Positions 38,748 to 49,900 of a stretch of 64,000 nucleotides of DNA are shown here, one piece after another; positions within the stretch are counted from its first letter, which is position 1, and every line of letters begins with the position of its first letter. The stretch is taken from contig JALDNG010000105.1 of NCBI GenBank assembly GCA_024349245.1, forward strand, positions 591,001 through 655,000, in the 5' to 3' direction. The translations under genes and the position numbers were made by a program. This DNA comes from Neodontobutis hainanensis (Eukaryota > Chordata > Actinopteri > Gobiiformes > Odontobutidae). The notes under the pieces were generated by a model that was not told the DNA's origin, ran no database searches, and saw nothing but the letters and a program-made list of their open reading frames with translations.

Positions 38748-40625
38748 CTTTTGACGTTTCCAGCCCAGGACCAAGATTAAGATGATGATCAACAGAAACA
38801 ACGACACGACTACAGCCACAATATAAACTGTTGTTGACGGTGGATCTGCAGCAGAAAAATATATTTAAATAATCTAAACAGATAAAGCCTGGAATCATTT
38901 CTCAGACAGACTTCACTGACCTTCTTTTCTGACGACTGTTCTGCTGATGAGAGTGTCTCTGTCAGAGCTGAAGTGACAGCTGTAGACTCCCTGATGACCT
39001 GAGTCCAGGTTCTTTAAAATGAGACGACCGGACTCTGAGACCTCCTCCACAAACTGTTTCCAGGATTCATTATAAACTCTGTTGGTCCCAGTCTGGGTTA
39101 ATATGGTCTGAGTCTGGTTGAATTTCCAGATGAGGCTCTTTATTGGAGCGTTCGAGGCAGAGCAGGGGACTGTGACTTCACCTGAATCAATTTTTTTAAC
39201 TACAGTAACAAACAGAACAAAAACAGTTAAATGTACAAGTGTCAACCTCAAACAGACACACGAGACACAGGCCTCAGGACGTCCACTGAAGACGTGTGAA
39301 CACTGGACAATTCAGTTTCTTGAACTAAAGGTAGTACTCACGCTGCAGCCTGTAGGTGGCGCTGCTCCAGCTGTGCTCAGTGCTGATGTTACAGCTGTGT
39401 TCCTCTGGAGGCTTGTGTGAAAGTGTGACAGAGCTGAAGATGGAGTAAAGACCCTTCTCTGAGACACTGACTGATGTTTTGGGCTCAACATCAGGAGGTG
39501 GAGGCCTCAGAGACCAGCTCACATCAGGTTTTGGGTAAATATCTTTGGAGCTGCAGATCAGTTCATCTCCTCTCTGCTCTATGTTCACAAAACTAACAGA
39601 AGCTGCAACAAAAGACTTCAGTTAAAAGCAACGAGACTCAGCTCCATCAGAAGAAACATTTAAAATATAGTATTTTTCTCACCTCTCACTCTCAGATCGA
39701 TAAAGGACTCTTTGGGTTCACTGTGAGCTGTGCTGGTGGAACACTTGTATCTGCCTTCATCCTGGACCTTCACGTCTCTGAGCAGCAGTGAGGCGTTTCC
39801 TCTGGAGATCTGATCCACAAACAGAGAGGTCCGGCCTTTAAAGTCCTGGTTCTGGAATGAGACCTGGTTCTGACCGTTGTAGTAGCTGTGAACTGGAACA
39901 TCTCCTGGAGTCTTTAACCAGTGAATAACAGGGTCAGATCCGCTCTGAACGCTGCAGGGCAGGACACAGCTCTCGTTGAAAACACAGGACACTTGAGTCT
40001 CTGAGAAACGAGAAAATGAGACATTTTCGCTCAAATTCAGAAAAAGGAAGAAACAACAGTGAAATCTGAACTAATGAGAAAGCCTCATTAATGTCATTAA
40101 CAGTTGTATAGTTACTGGGACAGGCAGCACTTGGACTGATAAATACATGTTTAGAGGCTGAATATGAACATTAGAACCAAAAACAAAGGTTGGTTTTAGA
40201 AATATGAGAAGATAAAGATATATTTGAGGTCATTTCTAACTCTTTTCACAAGTGTCAGAGTAACTCACAGACCTAGTGTTAAATGTAGAATAAAGAGCTG
40301 GAGAGTGTCTCTGAAGACTTGTCTCCAACATGGACCAGAATCTAACGGAACTGAACACGATGGACTCTGTTCAACTTTATATCATTATTTAGTTCCACTT
40401 TTACAGAGAACCTCTCACTTTCATTATTCTACCTGAAATCACTCAAACAGGGACGACTTTAGTTTAATTCTGATAAAACACAATAGTTTAACTTAATAAC
40501 TGAAGATAAAATGGCGGACATGTTTTTACTTTCGGTTTCATCCTCGTCTCAGACTCACCTTCAGCGGAACACAACACAATCACCGAGAGAGAGAAGAACC
40601 CCAGGAAGATATTATCAGCACACAT
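38748..40625 (-). CDS. hhla2-like: HHLA2-like (B7 family) Ig receptor, ectodomain and TM exons
   Basis: Five exons: signal 40,559-40,625; V-set 39,683-40,000; C1-set 39,342-39,602; third Ig domain 38,921-39,199; TM 38,748-38,845. All ectodomain junctions are phase 1 with consensus splice sites. Together they code for 341 residues. The signal peptide starts MCADNIFLGFFSLS. The V domain has the Cys in CVLPCS, IHWLK, and DEGRYKC; the phrases VHSYY and GRTSLF..ISRGNASL closely follow HHLA2. The C1 domain has LICSSKDIYPKPDVSW and EHSCNIS. The third domain has VPCSAS, SLIWKF and HQGVYSC. The TM is IVAVVVSLFLLIIILILVLG followed by WKRQK. Several N-glycosylation sequons are present (NES, NAS, NIS, NQT). 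It is likely a cell-surface immune co-signalling protein. The short last phase-0 end continues into the tail exons to the left. Confidence 0.85.
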
Positions 40626-41811
40626 TTCCTTTGTTCGAGTGGTTTTTATAAAGTCCTCTTGTTAAATCTCGAGCCTAAGTTCAGGACCTGAGGCGTTGGT
40701 CAAAGAGGAACTCGATTCCTTCACTTCCTTCCTTTCCTCGCGTCTTAGTCCCGCCCACAGAGGAGCCACAGAGGAGCCAGGACGTCCTTCTCAAGAGATG
40801 TGCTTTTTATTTTTTATAATGATATTTTATATATATAAACCTCTGTTCAATAGAAAATACACCTTCTCGAAGATTATTAATCTGTATTTTAAGTTTGGAA
40901 AGGCCCTCCCCCTCTTTTCTCTCAGTGGTACAGTCCAGTCTTCCGCTGTCTGTCTAAAAACACTCAATAATGGTTCATTTACAAATATTAAAACGTTTCT
41001 CTGTGTTTTACTGCTTTTTATTTCATCTACACAAGAGTTCAGACGAAGGACTAGGAAATGTAGAAATGTGCATCAAATGTTGACCAAATCCTCGGGCCCT
41101 CTGTCAAAACCATGGCCCCATCAGTCCCTGGACCGTTTCAGTGAAAGTTTTTTTAAATGTGTTCAAAAGCTGTTTTTGAAGCTGTTTTTCTGCTAAAAGG
41201 AACGATCAAAAGAGATAATAATAGAATAGGTAGAACTCTTATCTTAGCCCCTCCTGCTCTCTCTGTGGCTCTCTGTGTGTCACGTGACCTAAATTAAAGT
41301 TGTTCGAGGTCCTAAAGGTCAGACCCTGCTCTGAGACAAATATACAAAGACTGCCCTCTTGTGGTGGTGTTGTTATTAAAGCAAGAGCGTTCAATCTTTG
41401 AGAGATACATTTACAACGAGAGCTTTTGTCACAGAAACAGCCCAAAGGACGACAGGCTATTTACAAAAAAAATAATGATCCAAGATCCTTCAATGGTAAG
41501 AGGGGGAGAGACATCGTGGTTAAAAGACAAAGGCCTGACTGAGCTCAGCAGAAACAGTCCAGAGACAGAGTCTAGACAGGTTTAGTAACAAGCATCACTA
41601 AAGACTCCTGATAAATAAAGACGACATGTGTTTGAACTCTCCTGTAAAACAAAGCCTGAGGTGTAGCTGTATGGTTCTTATAGAGAAGTGTTAGCAGGCT
41701 CTGATTAGAAGCATGAACAGTTAGATTTCAGTCTTGACTGTCTTCCTCGAGGCGTCGCTCGTTTGAGGATCCTTTTGTTTCTGGATTGTTTGACGTCAGA
41801 GGAAGCTCTTC
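40626..41811. other. Intergenic region between two Ig genes
   Basis: Upstream of the first Ig gene. A TATA-like TTTATAAAAA lies on the minus strand at about 40,645-40,655, close to the ATG. 40,990-41,130 is an inverted copy of 42,560-42,690. 41,305-41,370 (CTGAGACAAATATACAAAGA) is shared with 45,665-45,715 upstream of the second Ig gene. No exon seen. Confidence 0.55.
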
Positions 41812-44800
41812 TTAAGTTTGGATCTTTAGAGAATCCTTTGAGTCATTTCTAAAAACTATTTTAAAAAAGATTCTGTTAGTGTTTTTGTCATTTCTGTGTT
41901 TTTTATTAAGTTTTAAAATGACATTTTTAAGCCACATTTTCCAGTGGTATGCAGCAAATGAAGACAAAATCAAAAAACTAACAAGTGCTGGAACGATAAG
42001 TAGCAAGGCATCGGCCAACAGCTCTGTAAGAAAACAGAGAAAGAAAGATGTTCATCTGTTCAGTGATGGTTTGGAATTGCTCTCAGACTGACTTTACCAC
42101 ATGTTTCTTTCTTGAATCCTTCCTCCAGCCGTGTTCTGCTGATGAGAGTGTCTCTGTCAGAGCTGAGGACACAGCTGTAGACTCCCTGATGACCTGAGCT
42201 CAGACCAAATATAAAGAGTCGACCGGACTCAGAGACACTGTCCACAAACTGTCTCCAGGATTCATTATAGACCACTTCAGCTCCAGTCCACTTTAGGATG
42301 AGCTCTTTCAGGTTGAATTTCCAGATGAGGCTCTTTATTGGAGACTTAGAGGCAGAGCAGCGGATGGTCACTTCATTATTTAAAACTCTTATCCGAGCTA
42401 AAACAACAAACACAATTATGATTAACACAGTCCATAATGAGTTAAGTCAAAGTTTTTTTTTATGGCACAAAATAAAAGAAGCCTCTAGCCACTGTGTGTC
42501 AAACGGATTCAGACGGACTAATTAACTTCCTGTTGAAGGGGCAGGGGCGGAGTTAGGATGTATTTAGGGGAGGGGTCATGATGGGGTCGTGTTCTTCAAC
42601 AGAGGGGCCAAGTATTTGGTCAACATTTGATGTCTCTGTCCCTCGTCTGAACTCTTGTGTAGAGGAAATAAAAAGCAGTAAAACACAGTGAAACCAAATT
42701 AAAAATTCAATTAACTTTTTAAATAATACTCATTTAAAGTTGTTTAAAACAGCTGTCTTACACAGTAGTAGCTACACAGCAAGTCTTATGTTCGACTTGT
42801 GTTTGTTTAAATAAATATTAAAACATACTAAAGTGGTGCATGTGTCAGCCGCTCAGAGCTCACACTTGTAGGGGTCAGAGGTGAACAGGTGGGTCCAGTG
42901 TCAGAGAGGGGTCTTTTTTAAAACATCTTAAAGCTGGTTAATCTCCTGCTTGAAATTTAAAAGCTCATTGTAAAAGACATTTTAATCATTGTAAAGTCTC
43001 TAAATGTTTATTAAACCATAAACCTGCTCCACCAGGACACTTAAATGTGTGTCCTCTCTTCGATCAAATACTCTAACACAGGTGTTCCTCAGGGTTGTGT
43101 GAGTTTACCTTTCTTATTTACACTGGACTCAAACGGATGCAGAAGCACCCAAGAGCAGTGAGAGCTCCTTATATCAGTGACGGTGTGATTGAGCAGGTCA
43201 GCACTTTCAAATATCTTGGTTTTCTGCTGTAACCTGAAAATGAATGAACATGTGGACTTTTTGTGCACTTCCTCTGCTGTTCTGTGTGAGCAGGGCTGTC
43301 ATGTGACTCTTTTTTTCTAGAAAGCATCATCAGATACGGAATGGCTGCATGGTTTGGTGTTATCTCAGTCCAACACAAATCCAAACTTTAAAACTTCATA
43401 AAAACAGTGATGAAAGTGTTGGACAAAAAGACGTACCTTCTCTGCAGTTCATCTGTGAAGGCACTGTGTCCAGACTGACTCACGAGATCCTTAACGATCC
43501 CTCTCACATTTTATTTACAGAGTATGAGCTTCTTCCCTCAGGCAGAAGGAACAGAGCTTACAGATGGAAGACTAACCGACTGAAGCTCTCTTTTATTCCT
43601 ACATCTATTACTCTGCTTAATAAAGAGGCTCGATGATTTACTTGATTTTATTTTCCTGCACATTCTGTTCTTAGTGTCGGTCTTTTATTATTACTTATTC
43701 ATTTATTTTTTATCACACGTTTTTACTGTAGGTTAGTTTTAGCTGATTCCAGGTTTTATTTTTGCTTAGAGCCAGTTGCAATTATTTATTTGATATGCTG
43801 TATTTGCAAAGTACTCACGCTGCAGCCTGTAGGTGGCGCTGCTCCAGCTGTGCTCAGTGCTGATGTTACAGCTGTGTTCCTCTGGAGGCTTGTGTGAAAG
43901 TGTGACAGAGCTGAAGATGGAGTAAAGACCCTTCTCTGAGACACTGACTGATGTTTTGGGTTTAGTTCCAGCAGAAAAACACCAGCTCACGTCAGGTTCA
44001 GGGTAGATCTCTTCAGATCTGCAGACCAGGTCAGAGCCCACCTCCTCCAGGTCCACTTCATCTATGTTCACTAAAATAAATATTTTGGTGTTCATTTGGT
44101 GTTTTGAGTCAGAGCAGGATCAGTCTGAGGGGTCCATGCTCCTGCTTCATCAGAGCACTTGTCTAAACCCGTCACTGGTGTAACAGCTCCAGCTTTAGGA
44201 CGGGGCTCATGAAACACAACACTGACCTACCTCAAGATTCACAAATGATGCAATGATCTGAAGGATGTGTGGAAACGTATTAACTGGACATTACACAGAT
44301 GCCACTTAAAGAGGAGGGGCTGGATTTCATGCCAAAGTACCAGGATGTACTGTAGACTTCCTGCTGCTGGTGATTGTGCTGATGAAACACTTGTAGGTGC
44401 CTTCATCCTGGAGCTTCACGTCTCTGAGCAGCAGTGAGGCGTTTCCTCTGGAAATCTGATCCTCAAACAGAGAGGTCCGGTCTTTAAAGTCCTGGTTCTG
44501 GAATGAGACCTGGTTCTGACTGTGGTAGTAGCTGTGAACTATAACATCTCCTGGAGTCTTTAACCAGGAAATGACAGGGTTGGAGCCGCTCTGAAAGCTG
44601 CAGGGCAGGACACAGCTCTCGTTGAAAACACAGGACACTTCAACATCTGAGACACAAGACAGAGACGTCCACTACTGTTGTGTAGAGCAGTAAAAATCAT
44701 TCACATCGTGTTTCCTGAACATGATTATGGCAGTCTAAATATTTAATAAACCTAAAGAGTCTTCATGAGCAGCAGTAGACCTCAGCACTTATACAAATAT

Positions 44801-44990
44801 ACTTTACCTGAAGAGATTTAACTTAATCAAACATGTTCAGATGCATTGTGTGTTTCTTAATATGAATCATAAATTAAAGAAATAAAAGACATAAAGCTGT
44901 GGTATCATGTGATGAGGACTTACCTTCACCGGTGCAAACACATAAAATGGAGAACAAGCTCAGGAGAAACAGAATAGTTTTCTCTGCCAT
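41812..44990 (-). CDS. hhla2-like: HHLA2-like Ig transmembrane protein, short-tailed paralogue
   Basis: Complete five-exon gene: signal 44,924-44,990 (MAEKTILFLLSLFS...); V-set 44,341-44,646; C1-set 43,819-44,070; third Ig 42,098-42,397; TM plus stop 41,812-42,023. The frame closes over 1,137 bp (378 residues). Domain marks: CVLPCSFQ, ISWLK, DEGTYKC; LVCRSEEIYPEPDVSW, EHSCNIS; IRCSAS, SLIWKF, HQGVYSC. The TM is LLLIVPALVSFLILSSFAAY, followed by a basic tail of about 38 residues (KMWLKNVILKLNKKHR). The V-exon donor is the unusual GTACTT; the exon is 12 bp shorter than in the paralogues but in frame. A LINE relic lies in intron 3 (43,020-43,640). No coil exon follows, in contrast to the neighbour. 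Probably an immune co-signalling surface protein. Confidence 0.85.
42560..42690. repeat. Inverted repeat partner of 40,990-41,130
   Basis: The reverse complement shares ACTGCTTTTTATTTC, ACACAAGAGTTCAGACGA and ATCAAATGTTGACCAAAT with 40,990-41,130. It lies in intron 3 of the short-tailed gene. Confidence 0.75.
43020..43640 (+). mobile_element. LINE 3'-half relic of the same family as the array
   Basis: A decayed plus-strand fragment that keeps VSTFKYLGFL, LLPSGRRNRAYRWKT and LKLSFIPTSITL, the C-terminal text of an L2/CR1-like ORF2. It is the family from which the array's RT relic and 3' module derive, but older. Confidence 0.8.
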
Positions 44991-45967
44991 CCTGGCTCTG
45001 AGAAGAACACTTTTGAACAGCTGACCCTAAACGCAGCGTCAGGAGCGGCCTGCGCTCGAACCCCAGCTTCAATCACAGAGAGTGACGGCTGATCAGACCT
45101 GTGTAACCGGTAGGCTTTACAAAACCTCTGTGACACAAAAGCATGTACACAGATAAGAGACGTTGGATCAAAGTATTTACTCTATGGGTGTTTTAATTAA
45201 GTATTTTGTTTTCTATTGACTTTACGCTCTGGTATCTAACTGTTGCTTTCATAGAAAGTCTCTGTCTCGATTGTAGAGTCATAGTTCTTTACGTCAAGGA
45301 TCAGACCATGGGGGTTATTAGACTAAACAGGCTGCAGTCTTGTGCTGAAGGAAGACTTCTGTCTCTCACAGAGTGTGCTGACCTGATGAATAGACAGGTC
45401 CAACTCAGGCTAAGGACATATAGTTAAAGATATTAAATCTAAATTTCTGCAGCAGAAACCGCAGCAGAAAAGACCCACGCTCTGGGGGGGTTGGGCAGAG
45501 TCCTGGAGTGGATTGTGTTTCCTGGGACACCTGTGACCCTCAGGGGGCCTGGGTCATGTGACCTCAGGGCCATTATTTTGATATATTAGTTTATAAAAGT
45601 TCAATTTAAATTCTCTAATGAAAGGCTTCAGTTTTATTTACGAGGTTCTAAAGTCCTCCAGAATATCAGACACTGCTCTGAGACAAATATACAAAGACTG
45701 CCCCCTTGTGGTCAACGATTTTAGGAAATACTATTTGTTTGATCTTTCTGTGTGTAATTTAGAGGGATCAAGATAGTTCTCGGAATAATCAACTATCAGC
45801 TGATAATGGGAAAAATCACGTCATTTTTATTCGGCATTATAATTGAATTTACAATTATTTTAGTTTGTTTTGTATTTTCAGAATATTGTACATCTCTCAA
45901 AACAGAAATCTAATGAATTGAAAACATCTGTTGTTATATTGTATTGTATATGGTATTGTCTGTGGGA
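44991..45967. promoter_or_regulatory. Upstream region of the short-tailed Ig gene, with sequence shared by its paralogue
   Basis: 45,640-45,715 (TCTGAGACAAATATACAAAG, GACTGCCCCCTTGTGG) matches 41,300-41,370, at a similar distance (about 650-720 bp) upstream of the ATG of the neighbouring minus-strand Ig gene. It may be a duplicated promoter-distal element or a repeat. No exon seen. Confidence 0.4.
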
Positions 45968-46628
45968 GTATGAGTATAAGGATGAGTATGAGTATGAGTA
46001 TGAGTATGAGTATGAGTATAAGTATGAGTAGAGTATGAGTATGAGTAGAGTATGAGTATAAGTATAAGTATGAATATGAGTATAAGTATAAGTAGAGTAT
46101 GAGAATAAGTATAAGTATGAGTAGAGTATAAGTATGAGTAGAGTATGAGTATGAGTATAAGGATGAGTATGAGTATGAGTATAAGTATAAGTATAAGTAT
46201 AAGTAGAGTATGAGTATGAGTATGAGTAGAGTATGAGTATGAGTATAAGTATAAGTATGAGTAGAGTATGAGTATGAGTATGAGTATGAGTATAGGTATG
46301 AGCATGAGTATGAGTATGAGTATGATTATGAGTACGAGTATGAGGATGAGGATGAGTATAGGTATGAGTATGATTGTGAGGATGAGTATGAGTATAGGTA
46401 TGAGTATGATTATGAGTATAGGTATGAGTATGAGTATGAGTATGATTATGAGTACGAGTATGAGGATGAGGATGAGTATAGGTATGAGTATGATTATGAG
46501 TATAGGTATGAGTATGAGTATGATTATGAGTACGAGTATGAGGATGAGGACGAGTATAGGTATGAGTATGATTGTGAGGATGAGTATGAGTATAGGTATG
46601 AGTATGATTATGAGTACGAGTATGAGTA
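45968..46628. repeat. GAGTAT-type hexanucleotide microsatellite
   Basis: About 660 bp of GAGTAT/AAGTAT/GATTAT variants, partly in higher-order runs. The long ORFs in several frames on both strands are products of the period (6 is divisible by 3) and are not genes. It lies between the divergently transcribed Ig genes, ending about 290 bp before the ATG at 46,919. Confidence 0.97.
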
Positions 46629-46918
46629 CCTGCAGTGTCTGAAGCTGTAGACTGACTTTCATTCACAAAAGTGTGGCTCTAGGGCTTTACATAACGTGAA
46701 TAAACATGTCACGACTGTAGTTCCTCGCTGTAATAATTATCGACCTGACAGCTCTTTAACTTTATAGTTCTGTTACGCTCCTCCTATCTCTGCATCAGTG
46801 TAAATACCACAGCTGTCTGTCGTACATACCTCATTATTCCAGCTCATCATTCTGACATCTGCCTGTGTTTGTGCCTCTTCATTAGTTTTTCTATTAGTTT
46901 TTTCATTCAAAGGAAATA

Positions 46919-49900
46919 ATGGTGTTCCGTCGAGCAGCTGTGGTATTATTCGTCCTAAAACTTTTGTCTTCTTTAACCGAAGGGAAAGGTAAGGTTCTTT
47001 ATTTTAGAAGAGTTTGAGTGCAGGTCAGTGGAGGTGATGTAAAACTGATCCGTGACATGTTTATTTCTGATAAACATGTCCAACATAAACCAGGTGTAAA
47101 ATGTCTATTTGTGAACTTTTGTTGAGATTAAGTGGATTTTACAGTAAACAACGAGACCGACACAGAAACTTATCTTTTCATCTTTTTGTTTCTGTAGATC
47201 TGGTTTTGCACAGTGACTGACTTACACAATAAATATAGGTCTATTTCTCCCTGAACTCTGCTGAATATTACAGCTGCGATCCACAAATATTAATAGAATA
47301 CTTACTAATACAAATATTTTTGTGATTCTGGCTGTGGAGCTAAAGGCTGAACGCTGCAGAAGAGTCATAGTTATATCAATCAAATCAACTTTTGAACTAA
47401 ATGACTTTGACTGAAATGTATTTGGGACTGTTTAATTATATTTTAGTATAATAGCAGATAAATGTTTTAAAAATTACTTTTTAACCAACCTATGGGCCAC
47501 AGAACCTCTGTCTGATGAAGAACAAGAAAAAATAAATCAATCTCATTTACAAACAGAAATAAAACAGATGAGTGTATTCTGTTTTAACTCTGTCCTTTTG
47601 TCCACTGCTCACAAGAGACTAACGTCTGATGTGTCTGTGAAGGTTCTCATTCATCCAGGGCATGTAGAAGAAAAGGTTAAAGCAAAAGCAAAAGCATCAA
47701 GGTGAAGACGTTTTGTCTCTAATTCCAAGAGACTTTAATAATTCTGAGATCAACTGTAAAAGAGCTGAGCTCATCCAGAAGCCTTTGCTTGAACCATTTT
47801 TAATTTCTGATGAAAATATTGTTAATATTCTCATTCTCAGTTGGGCCTGGGGCAGGTACAGCCTTATACTTACTTTATCAAAATAAAGCCTGACCATAAA
47901 GAAATACTAGAATGGTTTACAGTGTGTCCACTACAGAGCAGCCACACAACACACACTTCATTTATACAACGCAAGGAACAAAAAAGTCTCCTGGACCACT
48001 TTAAGGACCTTTTGGAACTTGAGTCTTTATGGGATTCCAAAAATGAAGTTTGTGGTAAAAGGACTGGCACACACATTCTTGAGACCCATGAGCTTTGTAC
48101 AACTGTGCTGCCTTCAGAGAGCTTTTCTGATAAAGAGCAGTGACTGAAGAACCCAGTCTCAACTTCGTATTCATTTGTTCAAATACTTTGAATGAGTTTG
48201 TGTCTGAGTTATTGTTGTAGGGCAGGTTTATTTCTTAAGCACGTTTGAATAGAACAAATATGAGACGATGCAAAAAGCAGAAGAACACACAGCTGCACAA
48301 AGCTGAAACCATTGTATGCATTTACAAACGCGATTTCTAAAAAGTTGGGACACTGTACAAATTGAGAATAAAAAAAGAATGCAATGGTGTAGAAGTTTTA
48401 AATTTCAATATTTTATTCTAAATACAACATAGATGACACATCAAATGTTGAAAATGAGACATTTTAAATGTAAGACCAAATATTGGCTCATTTTAGATTT
48501 TAAGAGAGCTACACATTCCAAAAAAGTTGGGACAGGTGGAAATAAGAGGCCGAAAAAGTTAAATGTACAAATAAGGAACATATAAGGACAAATTTAAAAC
48601 GTATCAGGTCGACTGGCAACATGCTTGGTATAAAAAGAGCCTCTCAGAGCGACAGTGACCCTCAATGTTACAGCAAGAAATAGTGGAGCAATATCAGAAA
48701 GGAGTTTTTCTATCATCTACAGAGCATAAAATCATCCAAAGATTCAGAGAATCTGGAACAATCTCTGCGCGTAAGGGTCAAGGCTGAAAACCAGACTGGA
48801 TGCTCTTAGACGACACTGCATCACAAACAGGAATGTACTGTAATGGAAATCACAACAGGACTCAATCCCAACATGGGAATACTTCCAGAAAACTTAATCC
48901 ACCGGGCCATTCACCGTTGCAGTTAAAACTCTAAAGGTCAAAAAAGAAGCCATATCTAAACCTGATCCAGAAGCTCAGGTGTTTTCTCTGGAGCCAAGGC
49001 TCATTTAAAATGGATTTGACAAAGTGGAAAACTGTTCTGCGACAAATCAAAATGTGAAGTTCTTTTTGGAAAACTGTTACGTCATGTCATCTGGACTAAA
49101 GAGGACAAGGACAACCCAAGTTGTTCTGAGCTCAGTTCAGAAGCCTCTCTGATGGGAGGGGGGCAGGAGTGTGTGTGGCAGGGGCAGCTTACACATCTGG
49201 AAAGACTCCATCAAAGATAAAAGGTTTATCCAAGTTCTAGAACAACATATGATCCATCCAGACGTCGTCTCTTTCAGGGCAGACCTTTTCCAACAGGACA
49301 ATGATCACATCCTGCATCAGTTACAACATCATGGCTGCACAGAAGAAGGATCCGGTTCTGACATGAGATCTTTCACCCACAGAAAACATCTGGAGCATCA
49401 TAAAGAGGAAGATGTGTTAAAGAAGACCTCAGACAGTTGAGCAAATAGAAGTCTGCATTAGACAAGAATGGGACAACTTTCCTGAACTTGAGCAGCTCTT
49501 CTCCTCAGTCCCAGACGTTTGCAGACTGTCCCAGACGTCTCAGACTCTTATAAAAAGAAGAGGGGCCACACAGAGGTGAACATGGACAAATTTTATTTTT
49601 ATTTTTCCTTAATATTATGCATTTTCTCACTTTCAACATTTGGTATGTCATCTACAATTTGAAACTTCCACATCTTTGCATTCTGTTTTTATTCACAATT
49701 TGTACAGAGTCCCAACTTTTTGGAATTGGGTTTGTATTTTTATTGCACTTTAGAAACTTTTCATTAGTTTTCACATAGAAGCTCCCACTTTACTTTTACA
49801 TTTATTCATTTATCAGACGCTTTTATCCAAAGCAACTTACATTGAGCTTCTATTCACCAGTGTCACAGCTGAACACCACTGGAGGCAAGGGGAGTTAAGT

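Noticed and set aside
43169..43636. Coding exon in intron 3 of the short-tailed Ig gene
   Set aside because: The text matches the LINE C-terminus of the array family; it is a repeat relic.
45878..46666. ORFs of 124-262 codons rich in HTHT, ILIL or MSMS
   Set aside because: Translation of the hexanucleotide microsatellite; no gene.
47841..48143. 100-codon ORF in intron 1 of the plus-strand Ig gene
   Set aside because: No recognisable domain, no splice borders, and a competing antisense ORF at 47,870-48,076.
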